Positions 34,622-42,841 of a stretch of 64,000 nt of DNA are shown in pieces; the stretch's first letter is position 1; the number at the start of each line of letters is the position of its first letter. The stretch is taken from the NCBI RefSeq assembly GCF_002280675.1, contig NZ_NCEN01000006.1, forward strand, positions 1-64,000. The letters are read 5' to 3'. A model generated the notes under the pieces. That model saw only the letters and a list, made by a program, of their open reading frames with translations. It ran no database searches and had not been told where the DNA came from. This DNA is from Novosphingobium sp. 32-60-15 (lineage in GTDB: Bacteria > Pseudomonadota > Alphaproteobacteria > Sphingomonadales > Sphingomonadaceae). The position numbers and the translations under genes are program-made.

Positions 34622-35619
34622 GGGTTCATCCTTCGCATCGCGCATTCGCCCGCCATCCGCAACGCTGCCACGGTGGGGCCGACGCGCGCGGTGCCGGTTC
34701 CGGCAATGCCAAACGCTGTGCCGTGATCGGGCGAGGTGCGGATGATCGGCAGGCCCAGCGTGACGTTGACGCCCGCATCAAAATCCAATGCTTTCATCGG
34801 GATAAGCGCTTGATCATGGTACATGCAAATTGCCGCATCATAGGCGGCGCGGGCTTCGGCATGGAACATTGTGTCAGGTGGAAGCGGGCCGAACGCGTTG
34901 ATGCCCGCCGCTTGCAACAGTGCAACAGCGGGCGCGACGATGTCGGCATCTTCGTGCCCCATCCTGCCATCTTCGCCCGCATGGGGGTTCAGGCCTGCAA
35001 CGGCGAGGCGCGGGTTTGCAATCCCGAAATCGCGGGTGAGTGCGCTTGCGGTGATGGCAGCGCGGTTGCGGATCAGTTCGTTGGTCAGCAAATCCGGCAC
35101 ATCGCGCAGCGCCACATGGACAGTAATGGGCACCACGCGCAAGTTGGGGCCAGCCAGCATCATGACGGCGTTTTCGGGTAGAATGCCGCAAGCTTGCGCG
35201 ACATATTCGGTTTGCCCCGGATAGTGAAAGCCAACGCGCGCCAGGCGGCTTTTGGCGATGGGGCCGGTGACGAGCGCGGCTGCTGCGCCTGAACGGACGA
35301 GGCCGGTGGCTGCGGCAAGGGCATTGAGCGCCAGCGTGGCTCCGGCATCGCAAGGTGCGCCGGGGGTGTAATCGACATCGCCGATATCGAGCACGGGCAG
35401 GCCTTGGTCAAAACATCCGGCCACTTCATCGGGCGCTTTAACTGCGCAGACCGGTACGTTGAGGCCGCGTCGGCGCGCGGCTTCTTCGATCACGCGGGCA
35501 GAGCCTACCACAAAAAACGCCGGCAAATGCTCTGCCTTGCGCATGTCCCAAGCGGCTGCGGCCAGTTCGGGGCCGATGCCTGCGGGATCTCCGATGGAAA
35601 GGGCGAGGGGAAGCGTCAT
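34618..35619 (-). CDS. pdxA: 4-hydroxythreonine-4-phosphate dehydrogenase
   Basis: 333 residues. SIGDPAGIGPELAAAA at the start, YHDQALIPMKALDFDAGVNVTLGLPIIRTSPDHGTAF split over the metal and substrate sites (conserved His and Asp residues), and the length fit PdxA. It oxidises 4-phosphohydroxythreonine in pyridoxal phosphate synthesis, producing the substrate used by PdxJ, whose gene is also in this window (55735). Downstream of surA by 38 bp. Confidence 0.96.
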   Translation of the reverse strand: MTLPLALSIGDPAGIGPELAAAAWDMRKAEHLPAFFVVGSARVIEEAARRRGLNVPVCAVKAPDEVAGCFDQGLPVLDIGDVDYTPGAPCDAGATLALNALAAATGLVRSGAAAALVTGPIAKSRLARVGFHYPGQTEYVAQACGILPENAVMMLAGPNLRVVPITVHVALRDVPDLLTNELIRNRAAITASALTRDFGIANPRLAVAGLNPHAGEDGRMGHEDADIVAPAVALLQAAGINAFGPLPPDTMFHAEARAAYDAAICMYHDQALIPMKALDFDAGVNVTLGLPIIRTSPDHGTAFGIAGTGTARVGPTVAALRMAGECAMRRMNP

Positions 35620-35657
35620 GCGCTTCCCCTAAACGCTCAAGCGCCGCTTGGCGACAA

Positions 35658-37001
35658 TCAGTTGTATTCAATCACCGCATCGCGGCGAAGATCGCGCAAG
35701 TATGTTTGCGCGCGCTTGTTGACGCGGTCATCTTCGATCTGCGACATCAGTTCATCGAAGCTTGGTCCGCTGGCGACTTGCGGATCATCACGGCCGCACA
35801 GCATCAGCACACGAACGCCTTCTTCGATGGAGCCGAACGGTGGTGTGGTCTGGCCAACGGGCAGGGCCAGCAAGGTGTCTTGCAGCGCACCCGGCAGATC
35901 GCGCGCCTTGATCTGGTCATTGGCGACAACCGAAGCGCCAATTTTGGTGGCTTGCGTTTCGGCATCACCACAGCCCTTGATCGTCTTGACCATGGCGGCA
36001 AATTCAGCGGCCTTTTTGCCCGCAGCATCATTGCTGAGGCCTTTGGGAAATTCGATAGAGATTTGCTTGAGGCTGAGCAGCGCGTCGCGAGGATCGGCGG
36101 TCAGCACTTGCCGTTTGTCGATCAGGTACAGGATCGAAAAGCCGCCACGAATTTCAATAGGGCCTGCCAACTGTCCCGGCGCCATGCCAGTGGCCGCAGC
36201 GCCCAGTTCGGGCGGAAGCTGGGCCAGACGGATCCAGCCGAGATCACCGCCGACAGCAGCGGTGGAGGCTTCGGAGTACTGGCGGGCATAGGCGACAAAG
36301 CTGCCGCCGCCCTTTAACTGCTCAACGATCTTTTCTGCATTTGCAAAGACTTGCGTCTTGTTCACGTCACTGGCGGCAAGGAAGATTTCACCGATACGGT
36401 ATTCCTCGGTGCCCTTTGATGCCTGCAAACGCTGCATCATTTCGGTCACTTCGCCTTCGGCCACGTTGACGAAGGGCTGGACGTTGCGGCGCAGCAGGTT
36501 CTGCCATGCCAGTTCGCCCCGGATCTGGCGCTTCAGCGATGCCGAAGACGAACCAACGCGAGCGAGGTACTTTTCCATCGCTTCAGGAGTCTGTCCAAAG
36601 TTCTGGCTGGCCACGCGATCATATGTGGCATCGACCTGCGCATCGTCCACCGGCACATCAGCCGCTTTGGCTTCTTGAATTTGCAGTGTTTCATCGATCA
36701 GGTTGCGCAAGACCTGCATGCGCAGACGATCCAGTTCCTCACCATCCACTTTGTTACCATTGGCCGAAACGATCAGCGCCAGACGCTGTTCAACGTCGGT
36801 GCCGGTTACAATTTCACCATTCACAATCGCTGTGGCGCGGCGGACGTTGGGATCGTTCTTGCCGAACATTACCGGGTTGGCCGGAATGTTGAGCGGCGAA
36901 TTTGCGCCCTGTGCCAATACCGGAGTGACGGCAACAGCAGCCATACCGAAGGCGAGCGCGGCAGTGCCAATCGTGCGGGTGATTTTCAGTCTGGACATCA
37001 T
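35658..37001 (-). CDS. surA: SurA-type periplasmic peptidyl-prolyl isomerase/chaperone
   Basis: 447 residues with a signal peptide (cleavage near VTPVLAQG). The N-terminal SurA domain (IVNGEIVTGTDVEQRLALI, then LRNLIDETLQIQEAK) is followed by a parvulin domain (EYRIGEIFLAASDVNKTQV to YSEASTAAVGGDLGWIRLAQLP) and a second, degenerate one. It escorts outer-membrane proteins, including LptD encoded just upstream. Codon 2 is also ATG, so the start may be 36998. Confidence 0.93.
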   Translation of the reverse strand: MMSRLKITRTIGTAALAFGMAAVAVTPVLAQGANSPLNIPANPVMFGKNDPNVRRATAIVNGEIVTGTDVEQRLALIVSANGNKVDGEELDRLRMQVLRNLIDETLQIQEAKAADVPVDDAQVDATYDRVASQNFGQTPEAMEKYLARVGSSSASLKRQIRGELAWQNLLRRNVQPFVNVAEGEVTEMMQRLQASKGTEEYRIGEIFLAASDVNKTQVFANAEKIVEQLKGGGSFVAYARQYSEASTAAVGGDLGWIRLAQLPPELGAAATGMAPGQLAGPIEIRGGFSILYLIDKRQVLTADPRDALLSLKQISIEFPKGLSNDAAGKKAAEFAAMVKTIKGCGDAETQATKIGASVVANDQIKARDLPGALQDTLLALPVGQTTPPFGSIEEGVRVLMLCGRDDPQVASGPSFDELMSQIEDDRVNKRAQTYLRDLRRDAVIEYN

Positions 37002-37128
37002 AGTCAGAGGTATCGTCCTGTCGAACTGGCGCTCAAACGGCTGCCGTTTGGTACTCTTGGGCTTGTGACCGCAAGCGGCTTAACCCACGATGAGTGGCGT
37101 ATCGTGCGCAAAAGGGCAAGATGGCGGG

Positions 37129-39444
37129 CTATTTCACCCCGAGGTTCTTGAGTGAAAGCGAAATCTGGAACGAGTTTCCGCGCACTGCATCCCCGATGTT
37201 CACGTAATCACGCCGCCAGGTGAATGACAGATCGAGGCAATCATCGGTCCATGCCACGCCCAGCCGGTGGCGCAGCATCTGGTAGCCGTCCGAAGAGCCG
37301 GTCGGGTCTTCGTTGCGGTTGGTCAGGTTGATGATGGTTGATCCGAACACCGAGAATGTCCGTGTGATCGGCGTGCGTGCGGCAAAGCGCAGTTCTTCGC
37401 GATCCTGCAAATCTTCAAATGTGCTGGCGATGTTGCGGTTCAGCTTGAGATAGCCCGCCTCCAGATAGCGGCGATGATTGCCCAGCGTGACGTCCGCTTC
37501 ATTGCGGCGCAGGGCAAAGCTGTCCTTGTCCAGCCGATAGCGGTGCGTCAGCTTCACGATATCGCCGAACCGCACGGTGGTGCGGCCCACAAAGTCTGAT
37601 GTACGGCGGCTGAGGCCGGTGCCTTCGGGCAGGAGCGCGGTCTGGTTAGACAGGCGGTAGCTTTGGCCCAGCGTGGTCGTGACGCGCAGGCCGGGGCGCT
37701 GGAAGCTCCAGTCAAAGCCGTAAGTGAAGCGCACGCCGTCCTCGATCCGGTCATGCCCCGGAAAGCGGTTGAGCGAGAACAGGTTGGTGTCTTCCAGATC
37801 GACCGAGCGCGAATCCTCGTTGGGGATTTCAAAGTTGCGCACGCCGGGGGTGGCCACGACCTGAAAGCGCGGGGTCAGCACTTGCGCGCCGCCAAACAGG
37901 CTGCCGACGAACGGCCATTTCACGTCAAGCGCTGCGGTGGCGATGCCGCGTGTCTGCCAGCCTTCCAGCCCGCGATAAGTGGGCGTTGCGGTAAGCGCGT
38001 TGTCAGAACTGTGATAGACATCGCCGCGCACAAGGCCCGTCAGCGTCACTTCCTGCCCCATGCCCGTAATCGTGCGCAAATCCCACTGCGCGCGGGCAAA
38101 GGCGCGCTGGCTGTCCTGTCCGGCAGTACGCACGATGGCAAGGCTGTTGGCCTGCAGTTCAAACCGGCCCGGCAGCCCTTCAACCGTCAGGCGGCGGCGA
38201 TAATCGATCGCGGGAAGGGCCAGCGGCACCAGCCCTTGCGGATCGTTGACGCGCACCGTCTGCGTGGCCCAACCTGCTATGCTGAAATAGCTGCTATCGT
38301 CGATCCGTTCGATATTCAGCGATGAACGCAAACGGTCATCACGGCTTATGTCGTAACGGCGCAGGAACGTGCGGTCAGACGCCAGACGGCCATAGCCGGT
38401 CAGGCTCCATTCGGGCGAGAACTGCAGCTTGCCGTTGGCTTCAATATAGCCGCGCCATGATTGCTGGCCGGTGGGCGTTGTGTTAATTGGCGCGCCCAGC
38501 GGGATCAGCCCGCTTCGGGTGGCATAACCGGTGATCTGGAACGCGCCCAGATTGGTCAGATGCCGGTACTTTGCGGTCAGCATCGGCAGCGACCCAGTGT
38601 AGAACGTGCCCGTCACCGCCAGATCGCGATTGTCGGCAATACGCCAGTACCATGTCTCGCTGATTTCAGCGCCGTTGGCCGCGCCTAGCCGGAAATCGGG
38701 AATCAGCAAGCCGCTTTCCGCACGAAAATCGGATGTGTGGCCAAGGCCTGGCAGTGGCAGGATGGGGATGCCGAACATGCGCAGCGTTGCGCCGTAATAT
38801 TTGACCCGCTTTTCCTTGGCGTCAAAGAACACGCGGGCGGCGGTCACTTCCCAACTGGGCTTTTTGGCGCAGCCTTTGCTGTCTTCGACCGAGCAGCCGG
38901 AATAGGCCACTTGATCCAGTGTCATGTTGCCGTTGTCATCGCGCGCGCCGCTTTCGGCAGCCAGCCTGCCGCCTGCGCGCAACACAATCAGCAGGTCTTC
39001 AATCGCGCCCGCCTTGAACGTGTCGGTCAATTCGACCTTGTCGGTATAGACGATGTTGCCATCAATATCGACAAATCGGATGTTGCCGGTGGCCAATATC
39101 TGCCCGGTCTTGCGGTCCCACACCACATTATCAGCGCGCACGGTCTGATCGACATGGCGCAGGACGACGCCGCCGTTTGCGGTGACCACTTCGCTTTCGC
39201 TATCATAGCGCACTTTGTCGGCTTCGAACCGGACAAGGTCTTCTGTGGCTGATTCGCCGGTTGCAGAAGGCGTTGAAGTTTGCGCTGCGGCATTAAGGGC
39301 AGGCGCTGCTTGCGCCAGTGCGGGATTGGCGGAAAACGCTGCAAACACAAGCGTAGACGCGGGCCAAAGAGCCATTCGCGTTACGTGCGCAAGACGCAAG
39401 CGTCGATCAAGGGCTTGCGGCTGCGGCCGCCGGGCGGGTTGCAT
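37129..39444 (-). CDS. lptD: LPS-assembly protein LptD
   Basis: 771 residues from ATG 39444. ATG 39375, directly before the hydrophobic signal segment (MALWPASTLVFAAFSANPALA), is the other candidate. The N-terminal OstA jelly-roll (FEADKVRYDSESEVVTANGGVVLRH) is followed by a large beta-barrel ending in an aromatic-rich run (FQISLSLKNLGVK). It inserts lipopolysaccharide in the outer leaflet with LptE. Two Cys in the early barrel region and one near the C-terminus may make the family disulphides. First gene of the surA-pdxA-rsmA operon. Confidence 0.95.
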   Translation of the reverse strand: MQPARRPQPQALDRRLRLAHVTRMALWPASTLVFAAFSANPALAQAAPALNAAAQTSTPSATGESATEDLVRFEADKVRYDSESEVVTANGGVVLRHVDQTVRADNVVWDRKTGQILATGNIRFVDIDGNIVYTDKVELTDTFKAGAIEDLLIVLRAGGRLAAESGARDDNGNMTLDQVAYSGCSVEDSKGCAKKPSWEVTAARVFFDAKEKRVKYYGATLRMFGIPILPLPGLGHTSDFRAESGLLIPDFRLGAANGAEISETWYWRIADNRDLAVTGTFYTGSLPMLTAKYRHLTNLGAFQITGYATRSGLIPLGAPINTTPTGQQSWRGYIEANGKLQFSPEWSLTGYGRLASDRTFLRRYDISRDDRLRSSLNIERIDDSSYFSIAGWATQTVRVNDPQGLVPLALPAIDYRRRLTVEGLPGRFELQANSLAIVRTAGQDSQRAFARAQWDLRTITGMGQEVTLTGLVRGDVYHSSDNALTATPTYRGLEGWQTRGIATAALDVKWPFVGSLFGGAQVLTPRFQVVATPGVRNFEIPNEDSRSVDLEDTNLFSLNRFPGHDRIEDGVRFTYGFDWSFQRPGLRVTTTLGQSYRLSNQTALLPEGTGLSRRTSDFVGRTTVRFGDIVKLTHRYRLDKDSFALRRNEADVTLGNHRRYLEAGYLKLNRNIASTFEDLQDREELRFAARTPITRTFSVFGSTIINLTNRNEDPTGSSDGYQMLRHRLGVAWTDDCLDLSFTWRRDYVNIGDAVRGNSFQISLSLKNLGVK

Positions 39445-39549
39445 GCGCTTGCCTATCGCACCAGTGCACCCTAACTGCAATTACACAAATGCAGCCTTGG
39501 CCAAGCTTTGCGTCAAAGTGTGCCGCCTTTTCCGACAGGAGTTCCTTTA

Positions 39550-41007
39550 ATGAACGTCGTTTTCCGTACCAGCGATGCCCCATTGCCTCGTCTGATCGCG
39601 CGGCTGGTTTCGCAAGATGCGCTGCCCGCCGATATTGATGCGGTCGTGCGTGAAGGTGCAGGAGCGGCGCGCTTTACAGGCAAAACAGCGCAAGTGTTCG
39701 AAGCCTTCGTCAATGGCGATGCAGGTGTTGTGCGGTTGGCGCTTGTCGGGATTGGCAAGGCTTCAGGCGCTGACAGGCTGCCTGCGTTGGAAAAGGCAGG
39801 TGCGGCACTGACGGCGAAGTATCTGACATCGGGCGAAGCGGCGCTGGCGATTGATTTTACCGGCTCGGGCCTTTCCGGTGTGGAAGCTGCGGCAGTTTTG
39901 CTGGGCGCGCGGCTGCGCGGGTGGCGGCACGATGTCTATCGCACCAAGCTGACCGATGAACAGAAGCGTTCGCTGGCTGACGTGATTGCGGTCAACGCCC
40001 CTGAAGGCACGGCTGCAGCTTGGGAGATTGAAAGCGCAGTGGCGCAAGGTGTTGAATTGACGCGTGAACTTGTCGCGGAACCGGCCAATGTCATTTATCC
40101 TGCAAGCTTTGTCGAACGGGTGAAGGCACGGCTTGAAGGCACCGGCGTCGAAATTCTGGTGCTGGGCCTTGCCGAAATGACAGCCTTGGGCATGGGTGCG
40201 CTGCTGGGCGTTTCGCAAGGATCGGTACGCGAACCCCAACTTCTGGCGATGCGCTGGAAGGGTGCGGACGTGGACAAGCCGACTGCATTTGTCGGCAAGG
40301 GCGTGACGTTCGACACCGGCGGCATATCGATCAAGCCTGCGGCCGGTATGGAAGACATGAAGTGGGACATGGGCGGTGCAGGCGCAGTGGCAGGCGCAAT
40401 GCTGACGCTGGCGCTGCGCAAGGCCAAGGCCGATGTGATCGGCGTGTGCGGCCTTGTCGAGAACATGCCCGATGGCAACGCGCAGCGGCCCGGTGATGTG
40501 GTCACATCCATGTCCGGCCAGACCATCGAGGTGATCAACACCGATGCCGAGGGCCGTCTGGTGCTGTGCGATGCGCTCACATGGGTGCAAAAGGAATATG
40601 CGCCCGCCACGATCATCGATCTGGCGACGCTGACCGGCGCGATCATCGTGTCGTTGGGCCATGAATATGGCGGCATGTTTGCCAATGACGATGCGCTGGC
40701 CGCGCGCCTTGATACAGCGGGCAAGACCTGCGGCGACAAGCTGTGGCGTTTCCCGATTGGCGCAGGCTATGACAAGCTGATCGACAGCCCGATTGCCGAT
40801 ATGAAGAACGTGGGACCGCGCTATGGTGGGTCGATCACCGCAGCGCAGTTCCTGCACCGCTATATCGACAAAGGCGTGGCTTGGGCGCATCTCGACATCG
40901 CAGGCATGGTATGGGCCGACAAGCCCGGCCAGACCTGGGACAAGGGCGCAACAGGGTTTGGCGTGCGCCTGCTCGATCAATACGTTCGCGACGTGCTGGA
41001 GGCCTGA
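39550..41007 (+). CDS. pepA: leucyl aminopeptidase (M17)
   Basis: 485 residues from ATG 39550, preceded by AGGAGTT. The M17 catalytic region shows VGKGVTFDTGGISIKP (Lys, Asp) and NTDAEGRLVLCDAL (the family signature with metal-binding Asp/Glu), followed by LTGAIIVSLG. The N-terminal macro-like domain occupies about residues 1-150. Divergent from lptD. It precedes DUF2256 and holC, matching the common pepA-holC linkage. Confidence 0.95.
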   Translation: MNVVFRTSDAPLPRLIARLVSQDALPADIDAVVREGAGAARFTGKTAQVFEAFVNGDAGVVRLALVGIGKASGADRLPALEKAGAALTAKYLTSGEAALAIDFTGSGLSGVEAAAVLLGARLRGWRHDVYRTKLTDEQKRSLADVIAVNAPEGTAAAWEIESAVAQGVELTRELVAEPANVIYPASFVERVKARLEGTGVEILVLGLAEMTALGMGALLGVSQGSVREPQLLAMRWKGADVDKPTAFVGKGVTFDTGGISIKPAAGMEDMKWDMGGAGAVAGAMLTLALRKAKADVIGVCGLVENMPDGNAQRPGDVVTSMSGQTIEVINTDAEGRLVLCDALTWVQKEYAPATIIDLATLTGAIIVSLGHEYGGMFANDDALAARLDTAGKTCGDKLWRFPIGAGYDKLIDSPIADMKNVGPRYGGSITAAQFLHRYIDKGVAWAHLDIAGMVWADKPGQTWDKGATGFGVRLLDQYVRDVLEA

Positions 41008-41013
41008 TAGCCT

Positions 41014-41166
41014 GTGCCAAAAATGCGGCGCAAATCCGATCTGCCAACCAAGATTTGCGCAGGTTGCGGCCTGCCCTTTGCCTGGCGCAAAAAGTGGGAG
41101 CGTGATTGGGACAACGTGAAGTTCTGTTCTGATCGCTGCCGTAGCGGCAAAGGAAAAGTGGCCTGA
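41014..41166 (+). CDS. DUF2256 family small zinc-knuckle protein
   Basis: 50 residues. GTG 41014 is preferred (protein [13 protein letters not shown]...); ATG 41023 would remove three residues. The C-x-x-C (CAGC), [11 protein letters not shown] and F-C-S-D-R-C-R elements are the DUF2256 pattern, a small basic zinc-ribbon protein of unknown role. The stop overlaps the holC ATG (TGATG). Confidence 0.85.
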   Translation: MPKMRRKSDLPTKICAGCGLPFAWRKKWERDWDNVKFCSDRCRSGKGKVA

Positions 41167-41597
41167 TGCGCGTCGATTTCTACCAGCTGACCAAAGACGC
41201 TGTCGAACAGGTGTTGCCGCTGATTGCGCGCAACACACTGGCGACGGGGGAGCGATTGCTGGTGGTGTCAGACGATGCCGCGCAGTTAAAGCGCGCGAGC
41301 GAGGCACTATGGACGCGTCTGCCCGAGACGTTTCTGGCCAATGGTCATGCCGCTGATCCCCATGCGGCGCGCCAGCCGATCCTGCTTTCGTCTGATGTTG
41401 CGGCGGTAAATGGCGCAAAGTTCATGGCCCTGGCCGATGGTGTATGGCGTGATGGCGATTTCACGCGCGTTTTCCTGCTGTTCCCGCCAGACCGCATTGA
41501 TGACGCACGCGGCTGCTGGCGCATGCTGGGCACACGCGAAGGCGTGGAGCGGCGCTATTGGCGGCAGGACGGCGGCAAGTGGGTCGAGGGGCCATAA
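41166..41597 (+). CDS. holC: DNA polymerase III subunit chi
   Basis: 143 residues. VDFYQLTKDAVEQVLPLIARNTLATGERLLV at the start and FLLFPPDRIDDARGCW later match HolC. Chi links the clamp loader to SSB on the lagging strand. Its position after pepA is conserved in many proteobacteria. Ends just before the REP-type element at 41602. Confidence 0.9.
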   Translation: MRVDFYQLTKDAVEQVLPLIARNTLATGERLLVVSDDAAQLKRASEALWTRLPETFLANGHAADPHAARQPILLSSDVAAVNGAKFMALADGVWRDGDFTRVFLLFPPDRIDDARGCWRMLGTREGVERRYWRQDGGKWVEGP

Positions 41598-41601
41598 GAA
41601 C

Positions 41602-41693
41602 AAAGCCTCAGCCCGGATCAAGTCCGGGCCGACGATGATGTCAGGACTGCTGTAAAGTTGACGTCGGCCCGGGCCTGACCCGGGCTGAGGCTT
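41602..41693. repeat. paired REP-like palindrome, copy 1 (left of the GIY-YIG gene)
   Basis: The left arm AAAGCCTCAGCCCGG (41602-41616) and right arm CCGGGCTGAGGCTTT (41679-41693) are exact inverted repeats. Each arm also folds alone (GCCCGGA-TCAAG-TCCGGGC and GCCCGGG-CCTGA-CCCGGGC), and GGGCCGACG / CGTCGGCCC add an inner pair. A 32-bp block at 41603-41634 recurs exactly at 42021-42052. Confidence 0.85.
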
Positions 41694-41704
41694 TCCTTCA
41701 ACTG

Positions 41705-42019
41705 TCAGATCAGAAGCGCATAAAGGTCCGTCCAATCGGGATTGCCGCGTTCAATAAGCTCAAACTTCCACTCACGCCGCCAGCGTTTCAAGCGTTTCTC
41801 ATGCGCGATGCACTCTTCGATAGTATCGCCGCGTTCAGTCCAGATCAGACGGTGCAGCTTGTTTTTCGCGCAATAATCGGACCCGGTGCCACCACGGTGC
41901 TGAAAAATTCGCCGAGCCAAGTGTGCTGTAACGCCAACATACATCGAACCGCGATAATGATCGGCCATGATATAGACCCAGCCGCCATGTTGTTCTTGGT
42001 CCATCAGTTCATGAAACAA
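41705..42019 (-). CDS. GIY-YIG family nuclease, flanked by REP-like elements
   Basis: 104 residues (ATG 42019; ATG 42004 also possible). The GIY-YIG module is V15-Y-I and Y27-V-G, with the catalytic Arg at 36/37 (LARRIFQH), H41, the metal-binding Glu at 74 (HEKRLKRW) and N93 (NPDW). It is a single-domain protein of the UPF0213/YhbQ-like group with no added DNA-binding domain. The gene sits alone, 11 bp from one paired palindrome and 1 bp from the other. It could nick or process the repeats, in the way RAYT transposases act on REPs. That role is inferred. Confidence 0.85.
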   Translation of the reverse strand: MFHELMDQEQHGGWVYIMADHYRGSMYVGVTAHLARRIFQHRGGTGSDYCAKNKLHRLIWTERGDTIEECIAHEKRLKRWRREWKFELIERGNPDWTDLYALLI

Positions 42020-42020
42020 G

Positions 42021-42115
42021 AAGCCTCAGCCCGGATCAAGTCCGGGCCGACGTGAGTTGCTACGAGAATGGCTGCACCTGTCGGCGGCCCGGCCTTGAGC
42101 CGGGCTGAGGCTTTA
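42021..42115. repeat. paired REP-like palindrome, copy 2 (right of the GIY-YIG gene)
   Basis: The left arm AAGCCTCAGCCCGG starts at 42021 and the right arm CCGGGCTGAGGCTT ends at 42114. The arms fold as GCCCGGA-TCAAG-TCCGGGC and GCCCGGC-CTTGA-GCCGGGC. It is in the same orientation as copy 1 and shares an exact 32-bp block with it. The GIY-YIG start codon is immediately adjacent. Confidence 0.85.
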
Positions 42116-42202
42116 TCTCCCATACCACCCAACCTTGCACCGCGGCACAAACCTCGCTAGGGGCGCGGCCAACTGAATTGTCCCTTTCGCAAGGAATTTC
42201 CC

Positions 42203-42625
42203 ATGGCGGTTACCCGCACTTTTTCGATCATCAAGCCTGACGCAACGCGTCGCAACATCACTGGCGCTGTCGTCAAGATGCTGGAAGAAGCGGGCCTGCG
42301 CGTTGTTGCTTCAAAGCGTATTCACATGACCCGTGAACAGGCCGAAGGCTTCTATGCCGTTCACAAAGAACGCCCTTTCTTTGGCGAACTGGTTGAATTC
42401 ATGATCTCTGGCCCGGTTGTGGTGCAGGTTCTCGAAGGCGAGAACGCAATGCAGCGTAACCGCGACATCATGGGCGCAACCAACCCGGCCAATGCCGAAC
42501 CCGGTACGATCCGCAAGGAACTGGCCGAATCAATCGAAGCCAACACCGTCCACGGTTCGGATTCGGACGAGAACGCAGCAATTGAAATCGCTTACTTCTT
42601 CAAGCCGGAAGAAATCGTCGGCTGA
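42203..42625 (+). CDS. ndk: nucleoside diphosphate kinase
   Basis: 140 residues. [13 protein letters not shown] at the start, [16 protein letters not shown] and the phospho-acceptor His in [12 protein letters not shown] are diagnostic. It balances nucleoside triphosphate pools. Ribosome-binding site AAGGAA at 42191-42196 and a clear terminator after the stop make it a single-gene unit. Confidence 0.97.
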   Translation: MAVTRTFSIIKPDATRRNITGAVVKMLEEAGLRVVASKRIHMTREQAEGFYAVHKERPFFGELVEFMISGPVVVQVLEGENAMQRNRDIMGATNPANAEPGTIRKELAESIEANTVHGSDSDENAAIEIAYFFKPEEIVG

Positions 42626-42648
42626 TCGTCCTTTCGATCTGACGTGGC

Positions 42649-42684
42649 AAAAGGGCCGGGGCAGCGATGCTCCGGCCCTTTTTA
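42649..42684 (+). terminator. intrinsic terminator after ndk
   Basis: AAAAGGGCCGGGG and CTCCGGCCCTTTTT form a long GC stem with an 8-nt loop and a T-run, 24 bp after the ndk stop. Confidence 0.9.
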
Positions 42685-42841
42685 CTTACATCCCTGATTG
42701 TTGCATTCCTGCAACGCTTTGTTGAAATGAGCGCGGCATCACGGAGCTGAAATTGTATGTGTCGCTTACCAATGGTAAGGTGGCAGCGTTCCATTATGAG
42801 AACGTGCGGCTCGATCATGAGTCCAATCAGGGAGGATACCT

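Noticed and set aside
39763..41418. 551-codon open frame antisense to pepA and holC
   Set aside because: It is a by-product of high GC codon bias opposite real genes; Cys/His-rich composition without any domain, and it crosses three sense genes.
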